Origin: Sipunculus nudus
Lineage: Eukaryota > Annelida > Sipuncula > Golfingiida > Sipunculidae
DNA length: 64,000 bases
Direction: 5' to 3'
Assembly (NCBI GenBank): GCA_026874595.1
Contig: CM049319.1
Span: 14,967,601 to 15,031,600, forward strand
The notes beneath the pieces were generated by a model. It was given only the letters and a program-made list of their open reading frames with translations, was not told the DNA's origin and searched no databases. This document shows positions 12,639 through 23,069 of this stretch, piece by piece; position 1 is the stretch's first letter, and each line of letters opens with the position of its first letter. Made by a program: the position numbers and the translations under genes.

Positions 12639-14519
12639 TCAGTGCTCTGTTTCCCCGTCTACACCGTCAGGATCATGTATAGAATCAGGTGCGCCCTTGG
12701 CTACCGCTGCCAGAATATGCTGGGGCTCGTTTCTAGCATGGTACCGTTTCAGCATATTCACGTGGAAGGTTTTAACCTTATCGCCAGTCTTAATCCGATA
12801 GTCTAAGTCCCCAACCCTGTTTACAATAGTATAGGGGCCTTTCCACTGTACCATTAATTTGTTCCGCTCCGTCGGGAGTAACAACAAAACTTCGTCTCCG
12901 GCCTCAAACCTGCGCGTGCATTTACCTCTATCATATAACAGTCTGTGTCTGTTCGCTGATTTGTTCAACGCCTCCCTAGCTAACGCGCATGTGTCGCTTA
13001 GTTTGTCTTGTAGGTCCAGGACGTATTGGTACGTGGTTTTAGTCTCGACGCTAGTATCTCGCTTGGTCCACAGATCCCTTAGAATCCGCATCGGTCCTCT
13101 AACGATCCTACCATAGAGCAACTCAAAGGGTGAGAACCCTGTGCTCTCATGTGGCGCTTCTCGGTACGCAAAAAGCACGGCGCTGAGGTACCGATCCCAA
13201 TCTCGCGGTCTTTCCTCGCACATCCGTTTCAACATTAACTTTAACGTTCCATTGAATCTCTCCACCATTCCGTTGCACATAGGATGGTAAGGAGTAGTGA
13301 TGAGCTGTCTTACAGACAAAACACGGCTAACTTCTCGCATGAGGTCTGACGTAAATTGTGTTCCCATGTCAGTAAGCACCTCTGACGGCACTCCTAACCG
13401 CGCATAAATATCAACTAGCGCATCAGCCACAGAGACTGTATCTATGTTCTTTAAAGCAACAGCCTCCGGATATCTAGTGGCATAATCCATAACGGTCAGA
13501 ATATACCTGTGACCTCTCTCAGACGCTGGATGGATCGGCCCAACCAGATCCATCGAAATTCTACGCCAGGGCTCATCAATTAATGGCATCTGGCCTAACG
13601 TAGCTCCAGGCACCTTGCCTTTCGGTATGGTTTTCTGGCAAATGGGACAGGACTTGCAAAATTCAGCAATGTCATTATACATCCCTTTCCAGAAAAACTG
13701 AGTTCTCACGCGGTCGTGCGTTTTGTCTATGCCCTGATGGCCCGCCATAACCGCTTCGTGGCCCATCCTCATTACGTCGTACCGTAACGTCTGAGGTACC
13801 ACCACTCGAGATCCATCTTGATCTCCCCGTTTATCACTCACAACCCGAACTAAATATCCGTCCTCAATTCTAAATGGACTATCATTTCTAGCCTCTCTAG
13901 CTAGCCTCCAATACGGCGCTAAAGACCCATCCTCCTCCTGCGCCTTCAAAAATTCGGCCGGACTCACATCGGCAACTGGGCTTGCAACATTCAAGCTACG
14001 CGTCGGTATCTGTTTCTCTCGTGCAGCGCTCCGTGTCTCCACCGCGGACGACACCTCCTTTTGTGACTCTACACCGTCACACACTATGCCTGAGGACCGC
14101 TCAGACTTCCACGTCGGGTCCGGATCATACGGACCACGCGCTCCCGCTACGTTACCTAGCGCTAAATCACATACAGCATCCCCGACCACCATTGCCTCGA
14201 TAGTACCGACAAAGTACGCACAGTCCACATTAATCCTAGCCGTAGGAAATTGTCTTACAGACCCGTCGAACAACCTACACTCGACCTGGTGTCCGGTGAA
14301 CTGATTCGGCTCCACGTACGACTCACGTATTCCTGCCGAGGAACATCCCGAATCCCGCAGCACCCTCGCTGACTTACCATTCACCAGCCCTTCACACACA
14401 GGTAACGAGATTCCGCCTTCTGTCTGGGCAGCAAATCCTAACGACTGACTCGGACTCTCTACTTCCGGTTTCACCGCACCGACTGTCTCCGTTTCCGCCT
14501 CGACTACTGCCATTGACAT
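12639..14519 (-). CDS. Protease-integrase polyprotein part
   Basis: Counted from a Met at 14519 this is 626 codons, but the frame is continuous upstream to the TAG at 14742-14744, so it is really the downstream part of a gag-pol frame. It holds an aspartic protease with DSG at residues 56-58 and a hydrophobic flap region. An integrase zinc finger follows (His254, His261, Cys291, Cys294), then the catalytic core with Asp324 (SMDLVGPI), Asp384 (LTDMGTQFTS) and Glu420 (NGMVERFNG), spaced 35 residues as in DD35E. It ends with a GPY/F module (WKGPYTIVNRVGD, near residue 565). No chromodomain is seen. Integrase directly after protease is unusual for Ty3/gypsy and matches Gmr1-like elements. All catalytic residues are present, so the integrase may be functional. 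Confidence 0.93.
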   Translation of the reverse strand: MSMAVVEAETETVGAVKPEVESPSQSLGFAAQTEGGISLPVCEGLVNGKSARVLRDSGCSSAGIRESYVEPNQFTGHQVECRLFDGSVRQFPTARINVDCAYFVGTIEAMVVGDAVCDLALGNVAGARGPYDPDPTWKSERSSGIVCDGVESQKEVSSAVETRSAAREKQIPTRSLNVASPVADVSPAEFLKAQEEDGSLAPYWRLAREARNDSPFRIEDGYLVRVVSDKRGDQDGSRVVVPQTLRYDVMRMGHEAVMAGHQGIDKTHDRVRTQFFWKGMYNDIAEFCKSCPICQKTIPKGKVPGATLGQMPLIDEPWRRISMDLVGPIHPASERGHRYILTVMDYATRYPEAVALKNIDTVSVADALVDIYARLGVPSEVLTDMGTQFTSDLMREVSRVLSVRQLITTPYHPMCNGMVERFNGTLKLMLKRMCEERPRDWDRYLSAVLFAYREAPHESTGFSPFELLYGRIVRGPMRILRDLWTKRDTSVETKTTYQYVLDLQDKLSDTCALAREALNKSANRHRLLYDRGKCTRRFEAGDEVLLLLPTERNKLMVQWKGPYTIVNRVGDLDYRIKTGDKVKTFHVNMLKRYHARNEPQHILAAVAKGAPDSIHDPDGVDGETEH

Positions 14520-14636
14520 AGTCTCCGGTTTCTGTTTTGGGTTATACGGGGGGCTAAAATTAGTCCTATACCTCTGCTGATCGCCAGCAGCACGCCCTAC
14601 TTGAGGGGAAGACCTAGGCCTCGACTGGGCACTAGT

Positions 14637-14690
14637 CTTACATTCCCGCGCCTTATGTCCCAGTTCATTACATAAATAACATCTGATGCC
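14637..14690 (-). other. Nucleocapsid CCHC zinc knuckle
   Basis: The minus strand encodes CYLCNELGHKAREC, a perfect C-x2-C-x4-H-x4-C knuckle of retroelement Gag. It lies in the same frame as gag and protease, 17 codons after the TAG at 14742-14744. It belongs to the gap between the two long open frames. Confidence 0.9.
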
Positions 14691-14741
14691 TCCTGATGGC
14701 TTAAATGTCTGACCGCCCGGACTGCGCTCAACCTCTCGCTT

Positions 14742-15599
14742 CTATCTAGGCTGAGATACCGGTTGCGCTGGACGCGGCACATTATTGCCATAACGAGGAC
14801 CTGCTGTTAGGCTGTGTACACCGTGAGCCTCCGTATAACTCTCGGCTAAGTCTACCATACTATCAAGGTCACGACACCGTCTCTCTTTCAAAAACATAGA
14901 GAGATCCCTACTACAGCAGTTTACGAACTGCTCACACATCAACAGGTTAACTACCCCGTCGTAGTCACCTCCTACCCCTGCCATCCCTATCCAATGGTCT
15001 AGGTATCCACTCAGTCTCACCGCAAACTGACTCGGCGTTTCGCCTCGCTCAGGCCTACAAGTCCGAAACTTGTGTCGATAACCCTCTTCGGTCATTTGGT
15101 ATCGCTTTAACAAGGCTATCTTTAACTTATCGTAATCCATGGCCTCCCTAACCGATAACTGTGTGTAAGTCCCTAGCGCCTTACCCCGCAGTAACGGACT
15201 CAGGTGTAACGCCCAATTCTCCCTATCATAGCCTTGACATACAGCTAATCGTTCAAATCGCTCAAGAAACGCATCTAGCTGATCGTGAGCCTCATCAAAA
15301 GGTGGAAGCTGGATTTTCGGGAATACATCCCTACTTCTCTCTTCTTTAACCCCAGAGTCAGACTTTAACCTTAGAACCTCTATTTCGTGGGCTCTAGCCT
15401 CTCGCTCGCGCTCTAATTCCCGCTGCTCACGCTCTAATTCCCGCTCTAATTCCCGCTGTTCCTTCTCTATTTCACGTTGCCTAGCTCTTTCCTCACGTTC
15501 TTCATCCGCACGCCGTCTAGCCTCAACATAATCTTGTAAAGCCTGGTCCTTAAGTCCCAAGGCCTGTCCGCATCTAACAAGTGACTCTAACGTTTCCAT
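14742..15599 (-). CDS. Gag, N-terminal and capsid part (ends at TAG)
   Basis: 285 codons. Residues about 27-80 are a highly charged Glu/Arg repeat region predicted to be helical or coiled coil. From about residue 90 a capsid-like domain begins at FPKIQLPPFDE. It includes LSPLLRGKALGTY and DYDKLKIALLKRYQMTEEGYRHK, then QFAVRLSGYLDHWI. This resembles Ty3/gypsy capsids and the SCAN domain, which is known to descend from Gmr1-like Gag. The frame stops at TAG before the zinc knuckle, then stays open in the same frame into protease. Either this is a nonsense mutation or a readthrough site; a mutation seems likelier because it separates capsid from nucleocapsid. The Met at 15599 follows a leader of about 700 bp. 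Confidence 0.88.
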   Translation of the reverse strand: METLESLVRCGQALGLKDQALQDYVEARRRADEEREERARQREIEKEQRELERELEREQRELEREREARAHEIEVLRLKSDSGVKEERSRDVFPKIQLPPFDEAHDQLDAFLERFERLAVCQGYDRENWALHLSPLLRGKALGTYTQLSVREAMDYDKLKIALLKRYQMTEEGYRHKFRTCRPERGETPSQFAVRLSGYLDHWIGMAGVGGDYDGVVNLLMCEQFVNCCSRDLSMFLKERRCRDLDSMVDLAESYTEAHGVHSLTAGPRYGNNVPRPAQPVSQPR

Positions 15600-16297
15600 G
15601 GTAACGCTCTAACCTAGTAAGATTCCAGTATCTAGTAATATCCGCTCTTAAAAATCCGTAAATACGTACTGTTAAAGCCAACCTAACGAACCGGCGGTAT
15701 CCGTACAATAACACTACGGTAGCTCTACGCATCAAAATCTACTTATACGGACGGACGGACGGAAGGTCGGACGAAGGGTCAGACGGATGGACGGATGGAT
15801 ATCAAGATATCAATAAACACCATGCACCTATGATTACCATGCCAATCGGGAGGGGTAAACTTACCTGTCAAGAGACCCTACCACGTGACCAATCACAAAC
15901 TAGTGTAGAAAAAATTATACCAGGGCGTATCTAACAACATCAAAAATTTTCACTCTAATCTGGGTTTATATCAACCCAATAATGATGTCCAGGTATCACT
16001 GAACTAGCATTTCTCACAAAACATGCATGTGTTCTAGCCAAATCTACAAGGTATATGCCGATCTTGAAACAATGTTGTGCTTCAGGTAATATTCTCACTG
16101 AATAAATATTAACTCCTAACAGTGGGGTAATTTCATTGTGCAAGTATACACTACAACATCAGTTTGGTGTCATTTCCAATTATTAATTCAGATCAACTCT
16201 AGTTTGAGTATATGAATGTCTGGTTTCAGTACTGTTTTCTCAGTTCAAAACTTCTGAAACTTACTGTAATTAGCCAGTTTTTTAAGGCTAATTATAT
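15600..16297 (-). other. Retrotransposon 5' leader
   Basis: Non-coding stretch between primer site and gag. It contains a short GGAC/GGAT repeat patch at 15750-15800. No domain is seen on either strand. It presumably holds packaging signals by analogy with other LTR elements. Confidence 0.6.
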
Positions 16298-16313
16298 CCT
16301 GGCACGCTCGCCA
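16298..16313 (-). other. Candidate tRNA primer-binding site
   Basis: On the minus strand TGGCGAGCGTGCCAGG begins 5 nt after the 5' LTR. It starts with TGG, as expected for pairing with a tRNA CCA end. I could not assign the tRNA. Confidence 0.5.
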
Positions 16314-16318
16314 TACAA

Positions 16319-17465
16319 TGTCACCCCTAACTTAACGTGAAAACTTTACAACGGATATATCCTATAAAACCATAACATGGGTTTACGCTCGCCACTTGAT
16401 TTCACTCATCAAGAAATTAGATCCCGGTCATTACAGGTGACATTTCCAGGTTCTTTTAAGGACGTGTATTAAAATACCAGACAATCATACACCCAGATCA
16501 ATAGAAACTATGAGACATCAGGTTAAATTCACAAATATAATTAAAGACAAAACTTACAGAGACACAAATGTGAGTGTGTGCGTTGATGTGTCAATACGAC
16601 AGTTCTTCACATTAAAATTATAGGATATTTACTGAGTCCATGGTTTGTATAATAAACCATAAAGTCCAGTTCCTTCAGAGATCTCTGGTTACTGTATTGT
16701 GTAGAATCTAGCGTATGGTTAGCACCATATAGCTCTAGTCTTTCTGAGTTTAGCGATCTTCAGCTGATCTTGCTTGTCAGCGACCCGGGTAGGTTTACGT
16801 TCACATGCATGCAATAGCGCTCTTTGTTTACGAAGAGCTTAGAGTCCTTGACCTTGCTCGTGTAGCAACGGTTTCACGGCTTACGGCGGTTATGTTTCTA
16901 GGTCAAGCTGAACTAGGCCGGCAGGTGACGAGCGCGCTCTCTCTATATCGCCAATACGAAGCTCTTTCGGCAGCACGGCTGAGTTCTCATGAGCTGGGTC
17001 CTTGCTTCATGTAGATACTTGCTTCTATGCCGTTCCTGGCGTTTCAATGTTCCTACTCCCGTGCGTGCGTGCTGCCACCTCAAGCTTCAAGACCCAACTG
17101 AAGGCAGCTTCCAGCGTCTCTCCCTGAACTCTGACGTCACAATCGTCGTCACAATACGGCGATCCGGTTCTCTGATTGGCTTATTTCTCAAGTGTCCCAT
17201 ATAAGGATATATGTGACCTAGTTTGACTGTTAGCGTCACCTTGGCGACCCACATACCAAATGTAATAATTACACACGATGCGTGACACGGATAAATCAGC
17301 TGATAGCCGATGGGATTCCATACAAGAATACACAATATATATATATATACAATCAAGACCTGTCAACGCTTTAGGATGACGCTTCACGTCAATATCAATA
17401 GAGAACAGACTTCGTTAAACTATGATACAAAACACCGTACATATTGTCACCGATTTCTGGTGACA
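16319..17465 (-). repeat. 5' LTR of the retrotransposon
   Basis: Same length and termini as the LTR at 10674-11820. Differences by eye are one in the CCATAACATGG region, two near 16490, two near 16540-16555 and one near 17016. It carries the same TGACGTCA palindrome at 17132-17139. Confidence 0.93.
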
Positions 17466-17470
17466 GCCTT
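17466..17470. repeat. 5-bp target site duplication (right)
   Basis: GCCTT repeats the left flank at 10669-10673. Confidence 0.9.
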
Positions 17471-17749
17471 GTTCATTTTAAAAAATATTATTTTTTGTCT
17501 ACGTAATTGTCTCGCTTATGACAAATCGTTGGAATGCATAATCATATCAAATGAATATTCTACTTTAAAACTTATACCGTCCCCTTTACGCGTTAGCGAG
17601 GTACGTAACATTACACCTTATGAGGACAAGAAAACTGGCAAAATACAGGTTAAATACACCTTAGGTGAACACTTTATAATGTATGTTAAGAGCTGTCTGA
17701 TTGTAAACTGAATTAACCAATATGGCATTCATATTTATAAACATTGAAT

Positions 17750-18250
17750 CATCATGATCATTAATCAGTTTAATATGATAAATCTCATCATTATCATCGT
17801 CGTCGTCGTGGTCAACGTCAACATCTTTTTCATCATCACCAAGATCATCATGATTAATTATTTCATGATCACCATTAACATCATCAAACATATTATCGTC
17901 ATTAATTTTCATCATCATTATCATTATCACCATTATCAGGATCATCATCAATATCATCATCATCATCATCATAATCATAATCATCTACAACAACAACACC
18001 ACTAACACCATGTGAGACCACATCCTTATCATTGATTTTCATCATCATCAGTATCATTATCATCATCATCATCATCATCATCATAATCATCATCATAATC
18101 ATTCACAACAACACCACCGCCACCATCATCATAGGGGTCTAGATCGTTATCATTGATATCATCATTATCTGCTCTATACCATCATCACCAGTGTCGTCAT
18201 CAGCATCATTATCATTTATGTGATAGTCATATATATTATCATCATTACGT
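17750..18250. repeat. Imperfect (TCA)n/(ATC)n tract
   Basis: Long interrupted trinucleotide repeat. It creates His-rich and Asp/Met-rich open frames on the two strands that are artefacts. The A2 counterpart is at 25785-26120. Confidence 0.85.
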
Positions 18251-18439
18251 TAATCTTTTTTTATGAAGATCACCATCACCATAAAGAAACTAAGTTAAGA
18301 GAGGCAGAGATGATGCATTTTACCCGATGTAAACACTGAAACTGAATAAAAGTGACACACATAGACATCCTCAGTCTGTTGCTCACCTTGGACAGGTATA
18401 TATATTTAGCACACAAACATATGTACCGTTTATTGATTT

Positions 18440-18600
18440 GTTTCCGAGAATTTCCTTCGTCTCTTGACGTTAATTAACCCAGATAGGTCAGTCTGTTGTT
18501 TGTTGATCAGTCTGCGGGGTCACGTCGGTGCAGCCCCGTCTACACTGGCCGCTGTGACGTCACACAGTATGCGTTGCTAGTGGTTCATCGAAAAAGTGGT
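18440..18600 (+). promoter_or_regulatory. Module type f (A1): TTAATTAA plus CRE
   Basis: Conserved pieces in order are the palindrome GTTAATTAAC, TAGGTCAGTCTGTTG, GGGGTCACGTCGGTGCA, the CRE TGACGTCA (18555-18562) and GCTAGTGGTTCATC. Other copies lie at 26340-26490, 35395-35570, 39900-39990, 52835-52925 and 62845-62990. Confidence 0.6.
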
Positions 18601-18854
18601 TAATTTTAATCATGTATCATATGATACAATTTTTTTTTTTTTCACCGACATTCATGCTTTCTCAAGATTTAAAAAGCTTTTAAAAATTAAACTTTCTTTT
18701 ATTTCAAAGTTGATTCTGTATATACCAAGAAACGAAAAGGTTAACTATTTACCCTCTTCTATTTTCGACTCCCCCCCCCCCCCCTCCACCCCCCTCACTC
18801 CCAGGCGTAACCTCTTCAGCGCCTTTAGGCCAAATTGCTTGTAACAATTATATC

Positions 18855-19005
18855 CCAATGTGACTGCCCTCTCTGTTCTCGGACCATTACGCATACACTT
18901 GAGTACGTCATCAGTTGCATGGAAGCACTGTCCGGTTCAGAATGGTCAGTCCTAAGTGCAACACAGAAACTGACCGTGCCACATGTCACGGCTGTTGGAC
19001 CTAAG
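18855..19005 (+). repeat. Module type g (A1)
   Basis: In order it has GACTGCCCTCTCTGTTCTC, CCATTACGCATACAC, AGTACGTCATCAGT and the frame GGTCAG-N20-CTGACC at 18944-18975. It is the same architecture as module a with very different intervening sequence. Confidence 0.65.
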
Positions 19006-20084
19006 TAGGTTAACTGTGAAAACCTTCATAACTTATATTAAACAGTTTGTCACAATTAGTGACAATATAAAAATAAATTTATACAAGGCTATATTAGGCA
19101 GTCATGGCCAAATGGGGACAAAACAGACCAGTGTTGTATAATAGTCATATAAAAATACATGTACACTTTTCTTTTTAAATTGAACCCTACCACGATAAGA
19201 ATTGTGATTTAATTCTGACGCATTTTTAAATACTTTGTAACCGGGATGTTTTAAACATGTAATTTCGTCATCATATAGATATCCCAAAGGTAGTAAATAT
19301 GACAAATTAATACGAAATGTGAGTTCAAACTGGATTATCCTCACTGGACCCATACCCCCACCAAGTACTGGATCGGCCACTTTAACCGGATCCACAGTAT
19401 AGGACTGTAACGATACCCAAGCGCACCGATACATTGCTATACAAAGTCGAATATCGTATCGGTATCGTGTTGTGTCCCTGTGTCGATACGTTGACGACAT
19501 TTGATCATCCGATGAGAATTGATATCTGACGTTTAAAATGTTTCTCAGCATTATGTAAGATGTCAAAGGTGTAATTTTAATGATAAGCAACTAGCTGAAT
19601 TGAACGGCATCCTAATGCCTAATCGCTTAGTACATCGATTTTTCTTAATATGGTTTTAAATTATATTTTATTACAGTACGCTTATTTACATTTCTATATT
19701 CAAGGGCAAATTCGGTTTGGAAATAAAATGTTATTGTATCGTAGCATATATCGTATCACGAGCAAAGAATCGAGATACGTCTCGTATCGTGAAATGATTT
19801 ATCGCTACATTCTTATAATCACCAATGTTAATTAGGGGTCATCTCTGGCCTGTTTCCGGCCCCTGTATAAATTTATTTGGAATTCACTGAAATATTTTTC
19901 GCGTAATCCTGCTAACAAACAAACGAATATACAGACACGGGTGTAAACATAACCTTCACGGAGATAATCTATTACAGAAACGCATGTAGTGCTGGTTTCG
20001 TATATGCGTCTGTGACGGTATATCAGGGACCTCCTCCTAGACTAAGGACACTCTTCATTAACATCCTTCAAATTTGGTGATTCG

Positions 20085-20095
<11 letters not shown>

Positions 20096-20128
<33 letters not shown>
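20096..20128. repeat. (CA)n microsatellite
   Basis: CA dinucleotide run followed by a short TA run near the end of A1. The matching position in A2 (near 28088) lacks it. Confidence 0.95.
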
Positions 20129-20133
<5 letters not shown>

Positions 20134-20461
20134 CATGTATATATCTTGGTCAAACCCAAATATCCGATCTTGATATATGCATACAGATTGAATAAAAGAA
20201 AAAAAATAGATTTGTTGGATCGACTGATTTATTATTAACCACCACAGGAATTACAACGTTTGGAATGCCGAATTCAATAAAGAATAGTTTAAAGTAAATT
20301 AACATTGAAAGCAATTTGGCTGTAGGGGTTATCTGAAATCGTAGGGTGTAGAATAGATTCTCATTCAGATCAACCCAGAGAGAGGGTGGGGGTAAGCCGC
20401 CCAAAACTCGTTGTCTGATATCGTTACCCTGGGGTGAAATGGTTTCTCTTTTGCCCACTAG

Positions 20462-20730
20462 AGGTCATTACAGTCACCCAATGCACAATGGCCAGGAGAG
20501 CGCTCCAGTGGGCACAGAAATACATACAGCATTGATCTCGTAATGATTTAACACCGCTGTAACCCAAACACCAATCTAAGGTCACTGCCCAGTATGTCCC
20601 AAGCCCATCACCAGTACACTCCAGTACGTCACCAGTACTGCAGTGGCAACAGAGGTCATACATTTAAACCCAAGAAGTTCATAATGGTCAGCGGTGAGTC
20701 CACGAAAGACACTGACCATGTCACTCCTCG
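20462..20730 (+). repeat. Module type a (A2)
   Basis: Carries the 32-bp frame GGTCAG-N20-CTGACC at 20686-20717, preceded by AGTACGTCACCAGTAC. The spacer differs from A1 at several positions but the arms do not. Confidence 0.65.
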
Positions 20731-20803
20731 GACCTGGGACACCTGTCTTCTAAATTATGAACCAATATACTGACTTGTCTTATTAGTCGATTCTGAATTG
20801 TTG

Positions 20804-20849
<46 letters not shown>
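20804..20849. repeat. (CA)n(TA)n microsatellite
   Basis: Compound dinucleotide run absent from the matching place in A1 (near 7490). Confidence 0.95.
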
Positions 20850-21174
20850 GATATATTTTATTTATATCCAAACACCTCTGTTGTCTTTATCATTCAATTT
20901 GGCCATAACAGACACACTTATTTCAGTTGGTAATCTACTCTCAAATGTTTTGTTAATTTTATCATTTACATGCTTTTGTTGTTTTTATGTTCCATTTTCT
21001 TCTATTTATTTTCTTTAAAGCTAACAGATTAATCGACAGAGAAGATTTTTATGTGCATATAATTGTATTGCACAGGGAGAGCTATAGGGATGCTTATCAA
21101 GATAACCTTGTCCAATTTTGTCCCATGACCAAATATCCAAGGACGGCATGCATTAAATAAATTTTACAAAATTT

Positions 21175-21366
21175 GATGGTATCAGGTCGGTGCAGGCCCT
21201 CGAAGGCTACTTACTCCTGGCGGTATGTTGTGACGTCACACGATGTGGTGATACAAACACGTGACCCGAACATCTGGCGTTATTTACTTCTAGCGATGGA
21301 CCATGCCCTATTATGAGATCTCCTTTGACCATTTTGTCAGTAACCAGTACCATTAGAGGTCGCTGA
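21175..21366 (+). repeat. Module type b (A2) with CRE and CTCF-like core
   Basis: TGACGTCA at 21231-21238 and CCATTAGAGGTCGCT at 21350-21364, the same pairing and spacing class as in A1. Confidence 0.55.
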
Positions 21367-21669
21367 ACCCCCCCCCCCCCCCGGACAGGTTCGTCAGTCC
21401 TCTACCACATCACCAGTTCCATCGTTAGTTATAAGTCATGATGTAAGTTTATAATGGTAACTGAACTTTATTTTTACCAGAGCATATACCCCTTTCCTTT
21501 TTATGCAATCATTCAAATATTGTCTTTTTTAGTAATGCGGAATAATTCGTTGTATCATAAGTAGATAAGGGGAAATGTAGGAGAAAGACTTGCATTGCAG
21601 TAAACAAACCACTGAGTGACAAAAATGCGACAACTTTAATATTATCAATTATTTCTGGTACAGTATACT

Positions 21670-21673
<4 letters not shown>

Positions 21674-21722
<49 letters not shown>
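21674..21722. repeat. (GA)n microsatellite
   Basis: Pure AG run, longer than its A1 counterpart. Confidence 0.95.
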
Positions 21723-21725
<3 letters not shown>

Positions 21726-21829
21726 AATAAAATGACATACAATTATTATGTCGAACTTTTTATATTTAAAACTGATGTCCATGTTATTAGTTCAATTTTT
21801 AATGAACTACCGCAGGCTACATTCAGACA

Positions 21830-22090
21830 AGACGAGTCAATTTTGTGTGGGTATGACAGAGTATCGGTTGTAACCTTCTCTGTCCGCGGGCATGTAGCAG
21901 ATATCGCCTCCGTTTGACCAGACTGGAATCATGTCGACTGCGGGTGTGTGACCAACTACCAGGAAGTCCCAGGTCAGTAGAGTTGCCCTAGATCAAGGAC
22001 GCAGGTATCACAGGTCATGGGATGGGCAGATTGCGAGCAACGACCCCTGTTGGCCAAAAACAGAACATGTAAAGCTGTAGACTCGATCTG
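21830..22090 (-). repeat. Module type c (A2)
   Basis: Contains GATGGGCAGATTGCGAGC followed by AACGACCCCTGTTGGCCA, the minus-strand CTCF-like core seen in A1. Confidence 0.6.
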
Positions 22091-22305
22091 CTGCCATATG
22101 TGGAATAAAAAGTGATCTATGAACATTTATTAATTTTTTTTCCGGTGATCATCTTCGAGGAAGGGCCGAAATATTGTACATACCTGTTTTGTGTACAATT
22201 TTCAAGTGCCGCAGGTTTTAGTTACAGGTCCGCACATACATACATGGACATGCACATACATAAACACACAAATATATACTGGTATATACATACGGACAGA
22301 TAGAC

Positions 22306-22310
22306 TTCAT
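22306..22310. repeat. MITE target site duplication (left)
   Basis: TTCAT, repeated at 22535-22539. The A1 empty site reads GACTTCTTTGACAGG near 8793-8810. Confidence 0.75.
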
Positions 22311-22534
22311 CAGGGGCGGATCCAGGATTTAGGAAAAGGAGGGGTCCAAATTGAGAGGACTAACTACAAAGCCTAAAATAAGGTCCTAAGGTCCGGAAAA
22401 GTGGGGGGGGGGGTACAAGCAGGAAAAATTGTCAGAAATCCTTTAAAAAAGGTTGCAGCAGCTGTACAAAAGGGGGAGGGGGGGGGGGGGGGGGGGTCCG
22501 GACCCACAGGACCTTCCTCCTGGATCCGCTTCTG
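22311..22534. mobile_element. MITE (short terminal-inverted-repeat element)
   Basis: 224 bp between a 5-bp duplication TTCAT. The ends are CAGGGGCGGATCCAGGA and the reverse complement of CAGAAGCGGATCCAGGA, an imperfect 17-bp terminal inverted repeat. It is absent from A1. Inside is a long G run (about 22475-22497). No transposase is encoded, and the superfamily is not assigned. Confidence 0.75.
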
Positions 22535-22809
22535 TTCATTGACAGGGACGTACAGAGAAATTGAGAAAAAAGATGATCCAACACCCTTGTCTCAATAATA
22601 AAGAAATGCACCGGGAATGTTTGTATGACGTTATACAAAACATATCGCACACATAACGCAGATTCTGGAAGCCTCACCATGAAGATCTTACCCTGGATGG
22701 CGCCTTTAGGGTACTAAACAGTTTTTTCTTATCTTTTGATCAGCGGTTTTGGTCGTGAGAGTCAAGTGGTCCGGTGAATCCTTTGTGAACATATAAATCT
22801 ATCGTGAAT

Positions 22810-22810
<1 letters not shown>

Positions 22811-22902
<92 letters not shown>
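22811..22902. repeat. (CT)n(TA)n microsatellite
   Basis: Compound CT then TA run; A1 has only the CT part. Confidence 0.95.
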
Positions 22903-23069
22903 TTTCCCGCAGATATGTATATTCAACACATGTTATCCTCTGAAAATGGTGCATGCAGTATTGTTATATGTTCGTATTGTTAGATCGTCTGAGTGTTCAA
23001 TCTGTGTATTGTCCCAAAACATTTGCATTATATGTTATTCAGCTGACTAACAAATCTAGGAGAGTCCAT

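Larger units (their letters stand above)
10674..17465 (-). mobile_element. Ty3/gypsy LTR retrotransposon, Gmr1-like order, RT core missing
   Basis: A complete insertion of 6792 bp with two 1147-bp LTRs that differ at about six positions by eye, so it is recent. Reading on the minus strand it has a 5' LTR, tRNA primer site, leader, gag, protease, integrase, the C-terminal edge of RT with RNase H, polypurine tract and 3' LTR. Integrase upstream of RNase H is the order of Gmr1-like Ty3/gypsy elements, not of ordinary ones. The RT fingers and palm are absent between 12639 and 12616, and gag has an in-frame TAG, so it cannot be autonomous as it stands. It may be mobilised in trans by an intact relative. 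A2 lacks the insertion. Confidence 0.92.
17471..20460 (+). repeat. Duplicated unit A1, right part
   Basis: Colinear with 25504-28500. It contains the TCA-rich microsatellite, the CRE module (f), module g and a stretch at 19080-19840 with several GTATCGATAC-like phrases. No gene is recognised. The open frames on the repeat are low-complexity. Confidence 0.7.

Noticed and set aside
12859-14304. Plus-strand open frames opposite the integrase and protease.
   Set aside because: Antisense shadows of the minus-strand retrotransposon genes.
11160-17387. Small open frames of 68-89 codons repeated in both LTRs.
   Set aside because: They are duplicated only because the LTRs are near-identical; no domain and no sign of coding selection.
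17661-18102. Met/Asp-rich and His-rich open frames over the TCA tracts (also 25624-26118).
   Set aside because: Products of the trinucleotide microsatellite in each frame, not genes.
22432-22680. Pro-rich minus-strand frame.
   Set aside because: Arises from the G run inside the MITE.
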